From Nocardia caishijiensis NBRC 108228 (GTDB lineage: Bacteria; Actinomycetota; Actinomycetes; Mycobacteriales; Mycobacteriaceae): a stretch of 64,000 nucleotides of DNA. Position 1 is the stretch's first letter. Every line of letters begins with the position of its first letter. The position numbers and the translations under genes are program-made. The notes beneath the pieces are model-generated. The model searched no databases. It was not told the origin of the DNA and saw only the letters and a program-made list of their open reading frames with translations. The DNA lies in contig NZ_BDBE01000025.1 in NCBI RefSeq assembly GCF_001612825.1, forward strand, positions 434,001 to 498,000, in the 5' to 3' direction. Below are positions 29,257-37,998 of the stretch, in pieces.

Positions 29257-30102
29257 TCAGCGGAACATCGCCTGATGACGCCGCGCCCACTCGGCATAGG
29301 AGGTGGCCGGGCGGCCCAGTACCCGCTCGATATCTCCACTGACCTGCTGCTCGTCGGGCGTGGGTGTGCCGAGGATGGAGAGTGTGTGGTCCACCACCGC
29401 CTCGGGCATGAACTGGAGCATGTTCTGCTTCGCCTGCGCGGGGGTCAGGTCGACGAAGGTGATCGGTGACTCGATGGCTGCGGCCAGCGCGGCCGCCTGA
29501 TCGCGCGGACTCACCACCGCTGGCCCGGTGAGCGTGTAGGCGTGTCCGTCGTGTCCGTCTTCGCGCAGGGCGGCCGCGGCCACGGCGGCGATATCGGCCG
29601 GGTCGACGCCGGGAAGACCGATATCGCCGAACGGTGCGGCGACGGTGCGCGCGGTCCGTACCGACTCGATCCAGGCGAAGGTGTTGGAGAAGAACGCGCC
29701 CGGGCGCAGCGAGGTCCAGGTCAGCTCGGACTCGGCGAGTGCCTGTTCGAAGGCGCGGGTCCGCGTGTATCCGGCCGCTGTCGGCCGGGTGACCGCGCCC
29801 TGTGAGGACACGAACACCACTCGCCGCACGCCCGCCGCCGACGCCGTTTTCACCACCTGTTGCGGTTCCGGTCCGCTCATCAACTGTTCGCCCGTGATGA
29901 GCAGGAACAGTGCGTCGGCGCCGACGAGGGCGGCGGCGACGCTGTCGAGGTCGCCCAGATCGGCCGTGACGTGCTCCACGCCCGCGGGCAGGTCGACGGG
30001 GGTGGCGCCGCGCGACACCGCTCGCACCGGCTCTCCCGCCGCGTGCAACTGCCCGACCAGCTGACGTCCGATATTGCCGGTCGCGCCGGTGACTACGATC
30101 AT
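29257..30102 (-). CDS. NmrA-like NAD(P)-binding protein
   Basis: The 281-residue product is an atypical short-chain dehydrogenase of the NmrA/quinone-oxidoreductase-2 type. It has an N-terminal Rossmann loop 'MIVVTGATGNIGRQLV' and a downstream 'VVFVSSQGAV' strand, and lacks the usual catalytic YxxxK. Such proteins act as redox sensors or as reductases of quinone-like substrates. It is divergent from a TetR gene with an 18-bp operator 12 bp before its start, so it is probably TetR-controlled. Confidence 0.87.
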   Translation of the reverse strand: MIVVTGATGNIGRQLVGQLHAAGEPVRAVSRGATPVDLPAGVEHVTADLGDLDSVAAALVGADALFLLITGEQLMSGPEPQQVVKTASAAGVRRVVFVSSQGAVTRPTAAGYTRTRAFEQALAESELTWTSLRPGAFFSNTFAWIESVRTARTVAAPFGDIGLPGVDPADIAAVAAAALREDGHDGHAYTLTGPAVVSPRDQAAALAAAIESPITFVDLTPAQAKQNMLQFMPEAVVDHTLSILGTPTPDEQQVSGDIERVLGRPATSYAEWARRHQAMFR

Positions 30103-30113
30103 GATTCTCCTGA

Positions 30114-30184
30114 GTTAGTTAGCTGACTGACACGACCATAGCGACACTGTCGGCCACTTGTCTATAGTTAGTTGTATGACTGAC
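30114..30184. promoter_or_regulatory. duplicated operator of the NmrA/TetR divergon
   Basis: GTTAGTTAGCTGACTGAC (30114-30131) and GTTAGTTGTATGACTGAC (30167-30184) match at 15 of 18 positions, 53 bp apart. Each is an imperfect palindrome. The first lies next to the NmrA-like start. The second overlaps the TetR -10 and start codon, which implies strong autorepression. Confidence 0.68.
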
Positions 30185-30766
30185 TCACAAACGCGGGTTG
30201 CGCCGAGGGCGGGGAAGCGGGAACGTCTCGTCGAGGCGGCCGCGCGGGTGTTCTACGAGCAGGGCATCGAGAAGACGACCATCGCGGATATCGCCACGGC
30301 GGCCGATGTCCCGGTCGGCAATGTGTACTACTACTTCAAGACCAAGGACCAGTTCGTCCACGCCGTCATCGAGACCCACGCGAACACGCTGGCCGAGATC
30401 GTCGCGAAGCTCGCACCGCTGCCCGGGCCTGCCGAGCGATTGACGGCGATGGTCGATTCGTGGGTGAACCAGCGCGACCTCGCCGCCCGGTTCGGCTGCC
30501 CGACCGGCTCGCTCGCCGCCGAACTGGACAAGCGTCCCGATGCCTTCGGTGGTGAACCGGCGCGGTTGATGGGCCTGCTGATCGACTGGGCGCGCGATCA
30601 ATTCGCCGAGCTCGGCAGGTCCGACGCCGGGGAGCTCGCGGTCGCCTTCGTCGCCGCCTATCAGGGGATCTCCTTGATCACCAACACGTTTCGCGACCCT
30701 GACCTCATGGCGACCGAAGGTGCCCGGCTGAAGCGCTGGATCGATGAGGTCGCCCGCCGGGACTGA
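30176..30766 (+). CDS. TetR-family transcriptional regulator
   Basis: The 196-residue product has a helix-turn-helix at about residues 38-60 ('TTIADIATAADVPVGNVYYYF') and a TetR_C-type sensor region ('RFGCPTGSLAAEL'), which resembles regulators of quinone or aldehyde stress reductases. TATAGT (30163-30168) ends seven bases before the ATG, so the message is probably leaderless. Twin operators suggest it controls itself and the NmrA-like gene. Confidence 0.88.
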   Translation: MTDSQTRVAPRAGKRERLVEAAARVFYEQGIEKTTIADIATAADVPVGNVYYYFKTKDQFVHAVIETHANTLAEIVAKLAPLPGPAERLTAMVDSWVNQRDLAARFGCPTGSLAAELDKRPDAFGGEPARLMGLLIDWARDQFAELGRSDAGELAVAFVAAYQGISLITNTFRDPDLMATEGARLKRWIDEVARRD

Positions 30767-30894
30767 TCGTGCCCGTGGCGGCGGCGCGCGGACGGCCGGG
30801 TCGTGGCCACCGAGGGCGGGGAAGGCGACCGCGCTGTGGTAAGACCGGATGACCCTGCCCGATGATGTGCGGCGGGCCTGCGGAGAGGACCGTG

Positions 30895-31707
30895 GTGGAG
30901 TTCTTCAGGATGAGTGACGGCGAGTTCGTGCCGACCGAGGTGGCGATCAGCCGCTGGTCGCCCAACCAATTACACGGTGTCGCGGTCTGCGGTCTGCTCG
31001 CGGTGGAGGCCGAGAAGCACGCTCCAGGAGCGGGTTTCGTGCCCGCACGGTTCACCGTCGACCTCTTCCAGCAGGTGACCACCGACCCCATCTCGCTGCA
31101 CAGCGAGGTGGTCCGCGCCGGCAATCGCATCAAAGTCGCCGACGTACGGCTCGTGCAGCAGGGGCAGGCGCGGGCCCGCGCCACGGTCACCTTCCTCGCG
31201 GCCACCGACGATCCGCCCGGCACCGTCTGGGAGCCGGAACTGGAACTTCCCGTCCCCGAATGGCGCATCGACGAACCGGGTGGCGCCGCACCGCTGTTCA
31301 AATCCGGTGCGGGCGAGTGGCTCACCGACTTCCGCACCACGCGTGACGCGCAGCGCAAGGTCACCTGGCACAACCTGCCCACCCTTGTAGCGGGGCTGCC
31401 GTTCTCGCCCTTCCAGCGTGCCGCCGCCACCGGTGATCTCACCAATCTTGTCTGCCACTGGGGTTCGCACGGGGTCGGCTACATCAACGCCGACATGACC
31501 CTCAGCCTCTCGCGGCTGCCCGAGGGCCCGGAGCTGGGCCTGCAAGCCCTCGACCACACCTCGCACGCGGGTGTCGCGGTGAGCAGCGCTGTGCTCTACG
31601 ACCGCCGGGGCAAACTCGGCACCGCGACGATCACCGCGATCAGCAACGACCGCCGCCGGTCCCCCTCGGCAGCCGTGAGCGAACCGGTCGCGGTCGCCGC
31701 CGAGTAG
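30895..31707 (+). CDS. acyl-CoA thioesterase-like (double hot-dog) protein
   Basis: The 270-residue product resembles mycobacterial thioesterase-family proteins. The N-terminal hot-dog contains 'SRWSPNQLHGVAVCGLLAVE' and 'ARFTVDLFQQV'; the second half has 'LVCHWGSHGVGYINADMTLSL'. It probably hydrolyses or binds an acyl-CoA; the catalytic residues are not certain. GTG 30895 is chosen because GGAGAGGA lies five bases before it; GTG 30892 and ATG 30910 are alternatives. It stands alone 128 bp after the TetR gene. Confidence 0.75.
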   Translation: MEFFRMSDGEFVPTEVAISRWSPNQLHGVAVCGLLAVEAEKHAPGAGFVPARFTVDLFQQVTTDPISLHSEVVRAGNRIKVADVRLVQQGQARARATVTFLAATDDPPGTVWEPELELPVPEWRIDEPGGAAPLFKSGAGEWLTDFRTTRDAQRKVTWHNLPTLVAGLPFSPFQRAAATGDLTNLVCHWGSHGVGYINADMTLSLSRLPEGPELGLQALDHTSHAGVAVSSAVLYDRRGKLGTATITAISNDRRRSPSAAVSEPVAVAAE

Positions 31708-31793
31708 ATCACGCCACGATCCAGCAACCCCTCCGCGTCGGCGGCCAGGGGTGATTCGGCGTTGCCGTGAGGCGGCACACAGCAAAAACAACC

Positions 31794-31828
31794 TTGCGCT
31801 AGATGCATTGTCGATATATCGTCGATAA
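31794..31828 (+). promoter_or_regulatory. promoter and operator of the PadR gene
   Basis: TTGCGC (31794-31799) and TATCGT (31817-31822) are separated by 17 bp. The -10 is embedded in TGTCGATATATCGTCGATAA (31809-31828), which contains the perfect palindrome CGATATATCG. The site has the ATAT/TCGA character of PadR operators, so the regulator probably represses itself. Confidence 0.6.
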
Positions 31829-31863
31829 CGTCAAGTACAACGAACCGGCCCGAGGAGGCTGTT

Positions 31864-32541
31864 ATGCACAACAATCGACAACGAGAATTCGGACACTTCG
31901 AGCGCGGGCGCGGTCCCGGACACCCGGAGTTCGGACCCGATCGAGGGCACTTCCGGCGCGGCGGCCGACACGGCCACGGACCGGAGTTCGGGCCGGGTTT
32001 CGGCCCGGGATTCGGGCCCGGTTTCGGTCCGGGATTCGGCCGGGGGCGCGGTCGCGGCGGCCGGGGCAGGCGCGGTGACGTCCGCGCCGCGGTCCTGCTG
32101 CTGCTGGCCGAGCGACCCATGCACGGTTACGAACTGATCCAGCAGATCCGCGAGCGCAGCGACGACATCTGGCGCCCGAGCCCGGGCTCCATCTACCCCG
32201 CATTGGCCCAGCTCGAGGACGAGGGACTGGTCCTCATCGAGAAGGTCGCGGGCCGCAAGACCGCCCAACTCACCGAGGCGGGCAAGGCCTATCTCGAGAC
32301 CGAACGCGACGAACTCGGCGACCCGTGGGCCGAGGTCCGGCAGGATGTCGGTGCTCAGGCACTCGATCTGCGCGGACTCGTCGGCCAGGTGATGGGCGCG
32401 GTCGGGCAGGTCGCCCAGGTCGGTACGCCGGAGCAGGCCGCGCGAGCGGCCGAGGTGCTCACCGAGACCCGCCGGGCGCTGTACCGGATTCTCGCCGAGG
32501 ACGACATCGCCGCCGCCGGTGACGCAACCCCCGAGAAATGA
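31864..32541 (+). CDS. PadR-family regulator with Phe-Gly-Pro repeat tail
   Basis: The 225-residue product has a PadR winged helix at about residues 75-150 ('LLLAERPMHGYELIQQI', 'PSPGSIYPALAQLEDEGLV') and a C-terminal helical dimerisation arm. The first ~70 residues are atypical: His/Arg/Gly-rich, then tandem 'FGPG' units (about residues 40-58) and an RG-rich stretch. The tail is probably disordered and RNA- or DNA-interacting. GAGGAGG precedes the ATG. It is separated from the lipase gene by 62 bp. Confidence 0.87.
   Translation: MHNNRQREFGHFERGRGPGHPEFGPDRGHFRRGGRHGHGPEFGPGFGPGFGPGFGPGFGRGRGRGGRGRRGDVRAAVLLLLAERPMHGYELIQQIRERSDDIWRPSPGSIYPALAQLEDEGLVLIEKVAGRKTAQLTEAGKAYLETERDELGDPWAEVRQDVGAQALDLRGLVGQVMGAVGQVAQVGTPEQAARAAEVLTETRRALYRILAEDDIAAAGDATPEK
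31982..32042 (+). repeat. 12-bp tandem repeats encoding FGPG
   Basis: Five degenerate 12-bp units of the form TTCGGNCCNGGN encode consecutive Phe-Gly-Pro-Gly tetrapeptides within the PadR N-terminus. Synonymous third-position differences between units suggest selection for the peptide rather than a recent slippage event. Confidence 0.75.
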
Positions 32542-32603
32542 GGGCGGCGTGAACCCCCCTTTCGAGGTGCTTTTGCCCAGGCAATGGAGTAAATCATTGG
32601 GGT

Positions 32604-33620
32604 ATGGAACAACCGCGAGGTTTGTGGGTTTGGGGACCGTCACAATGGGGAAAGGTGGCGTCGCGGGTGGCGCTGGCCTGCGCGGCGGTGATCGGTGCGA
32701 CGCTCGCGCCGATCGCCGCCGCTGAACCGCCGGGCTACCGTCCGGCGATCATCCCGAGCGAGCCGGGTCCGGCGCAGACCGACCACCTCGCCGCCGCCCG
32801 CTACATCGAGAACCATCCCGACGCGGTTCCGTTGGGCGTCAACGACTTCAGCTGTCGGCCCAGTGCCGCGCACCCGCGTCCGGTCGTGCTCGTCCACGGT
32901 ACCGACTCGAGCGCCTACTCCGACTGGTCGGGTATCGGCCCGCAACTCGTGGGGGCGGGCTTCTGCGTCTTCGCGCTGAACTACGGTGGCGCGATCGGCG
33001 CCACCACCTACGGCACCGAGGACATGCGCGTCAGTTTCGCCCAGCTCGCGGCCTTCGTTGAGCAGGTGCGCACCGTGACCGGGGCGGCCGAGGTCGATCT
33101 CGTCGGTTTCTCGCAGGGGGCGAACGTCAGCCGGTACTACGTGAACAAGCTCGGCGGCGCCGACGTCGTCAACACCTGGGTGGGGCTCGCGTCCCCGAGC
33201 TACGGCGGGGTGATGTACGGACTCGTGCCGGTCGGTCAGGCGGTGCCCGGCATGATGGACGTGTACGCGAAGGTGACCTCCACCGCCGCCGTCCAGCAGG
33301 CACAGGGTGAACCGATCATGGTCGAGCTGAACACCGGTGGTGACACCGTGCCCGGTGTCCGTTACGTCACGGTGGGCAGCCGGGTCGATGAGATGATCCA
33401 GCCGTTCGACAACATCGCCCTGCGCGGGGCGGGCGCGGAGAACCTCGTCCTGCAGGACCTGTGTGCCGACGATCTGACCGGGCACTTCAACCTCGTCTAC
33501 GACCCGTTCGTGCAGCAGTTGCTGCTGCGGGTGCTCGACCCGGGCCAGCCCGCGCCGGTCTGCGCACCGGTGCCGCTGGGGACCGGCATCCCGCAGGTCA
33601 TCATCGCCGGTAACTCCTGA
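32604..33620 (+). CDS. secreted lipase/esterase, alpha/beta hydrolase (class 2 lipase type)
   Basis: The 338-residue product begins with a signal peptide (basic start, 'VALACAAVIGATLAPIAAA', cleavage near residue 40). The alpha/beta-hydrolase core has 'VLVHGTDSSAYSDW' for the oxyanion region and nucleophile Ser170 in 'LVGFSQGANVSRYY'; a His in 'TGHFNLVYDP' is a candidate third triad residue. It resembles secreted EstA/LipA-type lipases of mycolate bacteria. ATG 32604 is chosen, with a weak upstream ribosome-binding site. It probably acts outside the membrane on lipid esters. Confidence 0.85.
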   Translation: MEQPRGLWVWGPSQWGKVASRVALACAAVIGATLAPIAAAEPPGYRPAIIPSEPGPAQTDHLAAARYIENHPDAVPLGVNDFSCRPSAAHPRPVVLVHGTDSSAYSDWSGIGPQLVGAGFCVFALNYGGAIGATTYGTEDMRVSFAQLAAFVEQVRTVTGAAEVDLVGFSQGANVSRYYVNKLGGADVVNTWVGLASPSYGGVMYGLVPVGQAVPGMMDVYAKVTSTAAVQQAQGEPIMVELNTGGDTVPGVRYVTVGSRVDEMIQPFDNIALRGAGAENLVLQDLCADDLTGHFNLVYDPFVQQLLLRVLDPGQPAPVCAPVPLGTGIPQVIIAGNS

Positions 33621-33695
33621 CGGCCGCGCCGGTCGGGACCACCCCGGCGGGTCTCTAGAATGGGACGACCGCACATCGTCCAGTCTGGAGCCGCC

Positions 33696-34235
33696 GTGAC
33701 CATTCAGCCCGTTCGCCTGTTCGGCGATCCGATCCTGCGCTCGCGTGCCGACGAGGTCACCGAGTTCGGTGCCGAGCTGGCTCAGCTGGTCACCGATCTC
33801 ACCGAGACCATGCACGACGACGGCGGAGTCGGGATGGCCGCACCGCAGATCGGTGTGGGGCTGCGCGTGTTCGTCTACGACACCGGCGACGCGGCCGGGC
33901 ACGTGGTCAACCCGGCGTGGTCGGCGATCGACGAGGACGAGCAGGTCGGGCCGGAGGGCTGCCTGTCGATCCCCGGTGTGCGCTACGACGTGCGCCGGGC
34001 GCTGCGGGTGCGGGTCAGCGGCGTCGACAAGACCGGTGCGCCGGTCGAATTCGAGGCCGACGGACTGTTGGCCCGCTGCGTGCAGCACGAGCACGACCAC
34101 CTCGACGGTGTGCTGTTCGTGAACCGGCTCGAGGCCGCCGATCGCAAGGAAGCGATGCGGACCATCCGCGAATCCGATTGGTTCCGTGCCGGTGTCACCG
34201 TGCGTGAGTCCAGCGGTGTCGGCGGTGGCCGCTGA
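33696..34235 (+). CDS. def: peptide deformylase
   Basis: The 179-residue metalloenzyme removes the formyl group from nascent proteins. All three family motifs are present: '[10 protein letters not shown]', 'EGCLSIPG' and 'HEHDHLDG', giving the Cys/His/His metal site and catalytic Glu. GTG 33696 follows TCTGGAG. The stop shares its A with the fmt ATG (TGATG), coupling removal and addition of formyl groups in one operon. Confidence 0.96.
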   Translation: MTIQPVRLFGDPILRSRADEVTEFGAELAQLVTDLTETMHDDGGVGMAAPQIGVGLRVFVYDTGDAAGHVVNPAWSAIDEDEQVGPEGCLSIPGVRYDVRRALRVRVSGVDKTGAPVEFEADGLLARCVQHEHDHLDGVLFVNRLEAADRKEAMRTIRESDWFRAGVTVRESSGVGGGR

Positions 34236-35158
34236 TGCGTCTCGTCTTCGCGGGCACGCCCGAACCGGCCGTTCCGTCGTTGCGGCGGTTGCTCGACAGC
34301 GAGCGGCACGAGGTGGTGGCGGTGGTCACCCGGCCCGACGCCGTCGCCGGTCGCGGACGCAAGATCATGCGCTCACCGGTCGGCCAGTTGGCCGACGAAC
34401 ACGGCATTCCGGTGTTCACCCCGCGCAAGCCGTCGGAACCGGAGTTCGTCGAGGCCCTCGCCGCGCTGGCCCCGGACTGCTGCCCGGTGGTGGCCTACGG
34501 CGCCCTGCTGCCCCAGCAGCTCCTCGACATTCCCGCGCACGGCTGGATCAACCTGCACTTCTCGCTGCTGCCCGCGTGGCGCGGTGCGGCGCCGGTGCAG
34601 GCCGCCATCCACGCCGGTGACGAGATGACCGGAGCGAGCACCTTCCAGATCGAGGCCGGTCTCGACACCGGACCCGTCTACGGCGTGATGACCGAGAAGA
34701 TCGGCCACACCGACACCTCCGGTGAACTGCTGGCACGGCTGGCCGAGGCGGGCGCGGTGCTGCTGGAGAAGACCATGGACGGTGTCGAAGACGGGACGCT
34801 GCGGGCGATCCCGCAGTCCAACGACGGCGTGTCCTACGCGCCGAAGGTGACCGTCGAAGCGAGCCGCATCCGGTTCGACGAGCCCGCCCTGGCGATCCAC
34901 CGCCACATCCGCGCCGTCACCCCGGCGCCCGGCGCGTGGACCGAGGTGAACGGGCTGCGCCTCAAACTCGGCCCCGTGGAACTGGTGGAGGAAACCTTGC
35001 CCGAAAGCGAGATCGAGGTACGCAAATCCGGCGTCTTCGTCGGCACGTCGACCACCGCGGTACGCCTCGGCCAAGTCCAGCCACCCGGCAAGAAGATGAT
35101 GAACGCCCTCGACTGGGCCCGTGGCGCCCGCCTGGCACCGGGCACGGTGATCGGATGA
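34235..35158 (+). CDS. fmt: methionyl-tRNA formyltransferase
   Basis: The 307-residue enzyme formylates initiator Met-tRNA using 10-formyl-tetrahydrofolate. The N-terminal catalytic domain has '[13 protein letters not shown]', the '[18 protein letters not shown]' active-site loop with the conserved Asn/His/Asp set, and an OB-fold C-terminal domain. It is translationally coupled to def. Its stop overlaps an 18-codon frame that bridges to rsmB. Confidence 0.96.
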   Translation: MRLVFAGTPEPAVPSLRRLLDSERHEVVAVVTRPDAVAGRGRKIMRSPVGQLADEHGIPVFTPRKPSEPEFVEALAALAPDCCPVVAYGALLPQQLLDIPAHGWINLHFSLLPAWRGAAPVQAAIHAGDEMTGASTFQIEAGLDTGPVYGVMTEKIGHTDTSGELLARLAEAGAVLLEKTMDGVEDGTLRAIPQSNDGVSYAPKVTVEASRIRFDEPALAIHRHIRAVTPAPGAWTEVNGLRLKLGPVELVEETLPESEIEVRKSGVFVGTSTTAVRLGQVQPPGKKMMNALDWARGARLAPGTVIG

Positions 35159-35211
35159 ACGCGCGAACGATGAACGCCGCCGCATCGCACCCGAGCGAGG
35201 TGCGGGCATGA
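35155..35211 (+). CDS. 18-residue bridging micro-ORF between fmt and rsmB
   Basis: ATG 35155 overlaps the fmt stop (ATGA). The frame runs 18 codons and its TGA overlaps the rsmB ATG, again ATGA. Such a frame could keep ribosomes engaged across the 49-bp gap and couple rsmB translation to fmt. The peptide is Ala/Arg/Asn-rich with no recognisable motif. It may be a coincidence of overlapping signals. Confidence 0.35.
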   Translation: MNARTMNAAASHPSEVRA

Positions 35212-37505
35212 GCGCATCCGACCGCAGGCGTCGGCGCGAAGCCGACCAGCGCAGCGGCGCCCCGCGTGACGACCGCAAGGTCACCGGCAAGAACGTCGAC
35301 GGTGGCTGGGCCGCTCGCGCAGCCAAGGGTGACAACAGGGCGCCACGCGCCGACGACCGTCGCCCGCGTCGTGGCGACAGCGAGACCGGCGGGTGGGACC
35401 ACGACCGCCGTGGCCAGGACCGTGACGACACTCGACGCCCGTCCGCTGGTCGCGGTCGAGATTCCGCCGACCGTTCCCGTGCGGCTCGCGACGACCGTGG
35501 CTACGGCGTTTCCGGACAGTCCGGCGCCTCGCGCGATGAGCGTGGGTCGCGTGCTGATCGTGACTATGGTGCGGCTGGGCAGCCCGGCGCCTCGCGCGAT
35601 GAGCGTGGGCCGCGTGCTGATCGTGGCGATGGTGCGACTGGGCAGTCCGGCGCCTCGCGCGACGATCGTGGGTCGCGTGCTGGTCGCGACGACCGTCGGT
35701 CCGGTGCGACCGGACAGTCCGGCGCCTCGCGCGGAGTCGATCGTCAGCCGCGTGGCGCGGGACCTCGTGGTGCCGAGGATCGGCCGCGTGGACGCGACAG
35801 GGACCTCGGTCGCGCCGACACCGCGGAACGGTCCGGTCGTCGCGCAGACCGCGGTACGCCATCGCGTGGTTCATCGGAAAGTGTTGAACGCCAGTGGTAT
35901 TCGCGCGCGGATGGCGGTACCGAGCAGTTCGGTGACACCAGCCGATCCGGTGGTGGGCGCGAAGGGGGTTCGCGGGGAGCTCGGCGTGGGCAGGCGGCCG
36001 ATCGCGGCGGTCGGGTCGGCCGTGATTCCGCGTCGGCGCCCCACGGTGGGCAGCGAAGCGAGCGTTCCGGTGGCACACGGCAAGGTGGTGGGAAGCCGAC
36101 CGGGCAGCGCAGTGAGCGGCAGCGGGCCGATCGTCCTGATCCGAGTGTGCCCAGTCCGCGCAAGCGGCGGGGTGAGCCGGTGGATGTGGCGCGGGAGGTG
36201 GCCCTTGACGTGTTGCGGGCGGTGCGCGAACGCGACGCCTACGCCAACCTGGTGCTGCCGAAGTTGTTGCGGGAGCGCAAGATCAGTGGCCGTGATGCCG
36301 CGTTCGCGACCGAGCTCACCTATGGTGCGTGCCGGTCGCAGGGGCAGCTCGATGCCGTGATCGCGGCGTGCGCGGGTCGTCCGGTCGGTGAGATCGACGG
36401 GCCGATTCTCGACATCCTGCGTCTCGGTGTCTATCAGCTGCTGCGTACACGGACCGGCGCGCATGCCGCCGTCGACACCTCCGTCGACCTGGCCCGTGCC
36501 GAATTCGGCCAGGGCCGTGCGGGTTTCGTGAACGCGGTGCTGCGGAGGGCGGGGGAGAAGACCGCCGAGCAGTGGGTCGCCGAACTGGCGCCCGCCGATC
36601 CGGTCGGCAAGCTCGCCTTCGAATACGCGCATCCCACCTGGATCGCCCAGTCCTTCGCCGACGCGCTCGGTGCGCAGGCGGGTGAGCTGTCGGACCTGCT
36701 GGCCGCCGACGACGAGCGCCCGGTGGTGCACCTGGTCGCCCGTCCCGGCGAGATCACCGCCGAGGAATTGGCGCTGGTCACCGGCGGCGAGGAAGGCCGC
36801 TGGTCGCCGTACGCGGTGCACCTCGACGGCGGCGACCCCGGTCAACTCGAGCCGGTGCGCGAGGGCATCGCCGCGGTGCAGGACGAAGGTTCTCAGCTCG
36901 TGGCGCTGGCACTGAGCCGGGCACCCCTCGACGGCCCCGATCAGGGCCGCTGGCTCGATCTGTGCGCCGGGCCAGGCGGCAAGGCGGCGCTGCTCGGCGC
37001 GCTCGCCGCGATCGACCTGTTCACCGTCGACGCGGTGGAACCGTCCGAACATCGTGCCGAACTGGTTCGCAAGTCCACCCGCGACCTGCCCGTCACGGTG
37101 CACGTGAAGGACGGTCGCGACACCGGGCTGGAACCCGGCTACGACCGCATCCTGGTCGACGCCCCGTGCACGGGCCTGGGCGCGCTGCGCCGCCGCCCCG
37201 AGGCGCGCTGGCGCCGCACGCCCGCCGACGTCCCGGAACTGGTCACCCTGCAGCGCGAACTCCTCACCGCCGCCTGGGATCTTCTGCGCCCCGGCGGCGT
37301 GGTCGTGTACTCCACCTGCTCCCCGCACCTGTCCGAAACCGTCGCGGTGGTCGCCGATTTCGTCCGCCGCACCGGCGCCGAGCAACTCGACACCCGTGAG
37401 CTGCTCCCCGGCGTCACCGACCTCGGCGAAGGCCCCTCGGCCCAACTGTGGCCCCACCGCCACGGCACCGACGCGATGTTCCTGTCTGCCCTGCGCAAGA
37501 AGTAG
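35208..37505 (+). CDS. rsmB: 16S rRNA m5C967 methyltransferase with long disordered N-terminal extension
   Basis: The 765-residue product carries the RsmB/Fmu fold in its C-terminal ~450 residues: a NusB-like domain ('VALDVLRAVRERDAYANLVL'), the SAM-binding loop 'CAGPGGKAALL', motif IV 'VDAPCTGLGALRRRPEARW', and catalytic Cys704 in 'YSTCSPH'. Residues 1-315 are an Arg/Asp/Gly/Ser-rich, predicted disordered extension including 21-residue repeats; the M. tuberculosis homologue has about 457 residues. The extension is polycationic and may help bind rRNA. It follows fmt. Confidence 0.92.
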   Translation: MSASDRRRRREADQRSGAPRDDRKVTGKNVDGGWAARAAKGDNRAPRADDRRPRRGDSETGGWDHDRRGQDRDDTRRPSAGRGRDSADRSRAARDDRGYGVSGQSGASRDERGSRADRDYGAAGQPGASRDERGPRADRGDGATGQSGASRDDRGSRAGRDDRRSGATGQSGASRGVDRQPRGAGPRGAEDRPRGRDRDLGRADTAERSGRRADRGTPSRGSSESVERQWYSRADGGTEQFGDTSRSGGGREGGSRGARRGQAADRGGRVGRDSASAPHGGQRSERSGGTRQGGGKPTGQRSERQRADRPDPSVPSPRKRRGEPVDVAREVALDVLRAVRERDAYANLVLPKLLRERKISGRDAAFATELTYGACRSQGQLDAVIAACAGRPVGEIDGPILDILRLGVYQLLRTRTGAHAAVDTSVDLARAEFGQGRAGFVNAVLRRAGEKTAEQWVAELAPADPVGKLAFEYAHPTWIAQSFADALGAQAGELSDLLAADDERPVVHLVARPGEITAEELALVTGGEEGRWSPYAVHLDGGDPGQLEPVREGIAAVQDEGSQLVALALSRAPLDGPDQGRWLDLCAGPGGKAALLGALAAIDLFTVDAVEPSEHRAELVRKSTRDLPVTVHVKDGRDTGLEPGYDRILVDAPCTGLGALRRRPEARWRRTPADVPELVTLQRELLTAAWDLLRPGGVVVYSTCSPHLSETVAVVADFVRRTGAEQLDTRELLPGVTDLGEGPSAQLWPHRHGTDAMFLSALRKK
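35517..35730 (+). repeat. tandem 63-bp repeats in rsmB
   Basis: The word CAG(T/C)CCGGCGCCTCGCGC begins at 35517, 35580, 35643 and 35715 (periods 63, 63 and 72 bp). The units encode 21 residues of the type 'QSGASRDERGSRADRDYGAAG', in frame with the methyltransferase. Confidence 0.85.
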
Positions 37506-37998
37506 TCGGCCGACTCCGATCGTGTGTGGGCGAGGTCATTCGAACCGGCGTCGCCACCACAGCGTCGATCGGATGGCCGAGTGGCCTGTGCGGGCAGCAG
37601 ACGTCGCCCGGCGCTGGTGGCGAGTCGTATCCGGCCGTACCGCTACCGCGCCGATCGGATGCCCGGGTGGCCTGTGCGGGAAGTTGTCAGCAGTCATCGC
37701 CGTGTGCTGGTGAGGCGGTGCGAGATTCATATCCGGCTGTACCGCTACAGCGTCGATCAGATTTCTGGGTGGGCCTTTGCTCCCAGCAGGTACCGGCGAT
37801 GTCGTGGAACGGTTCGGATCCCTCGGCAGCGCCCCGGGGTCGACGGGGGGCTCTCGATGGGGGTGTCTCGCGCACAACGGACGCACCGCGAATCCGTATG
37901 ACGGGTGGTACGACCGTTTCGGGTCGCGCACGGCAACTCGCCCCAGGGTGGTGTCATTCGTCCAAGGCGCGGCGGGTTTCGCGGGGGAGAATTCGCTC
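37506..37998. repeat. 493-bp gene-free stretch with decayed tandem repeats
   Basis: No convincing gene is present. Related segments start at 37562 (GCGTCGATCGGATGGCC), 37648 (GCGCCGATCGGATGCCC) and 37750 (GCGTCGATCAGATTTC), at intervals of 86 and 102 bp. Each is followed by a diverged GGGTGGCCTGTGCGGG-like word, and the segments are linked by a shared TATCCGGC.GTACCGCTAC stretch. The open frame across them has poor codon bias and changes character at each unit. Confidence 0.6.
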
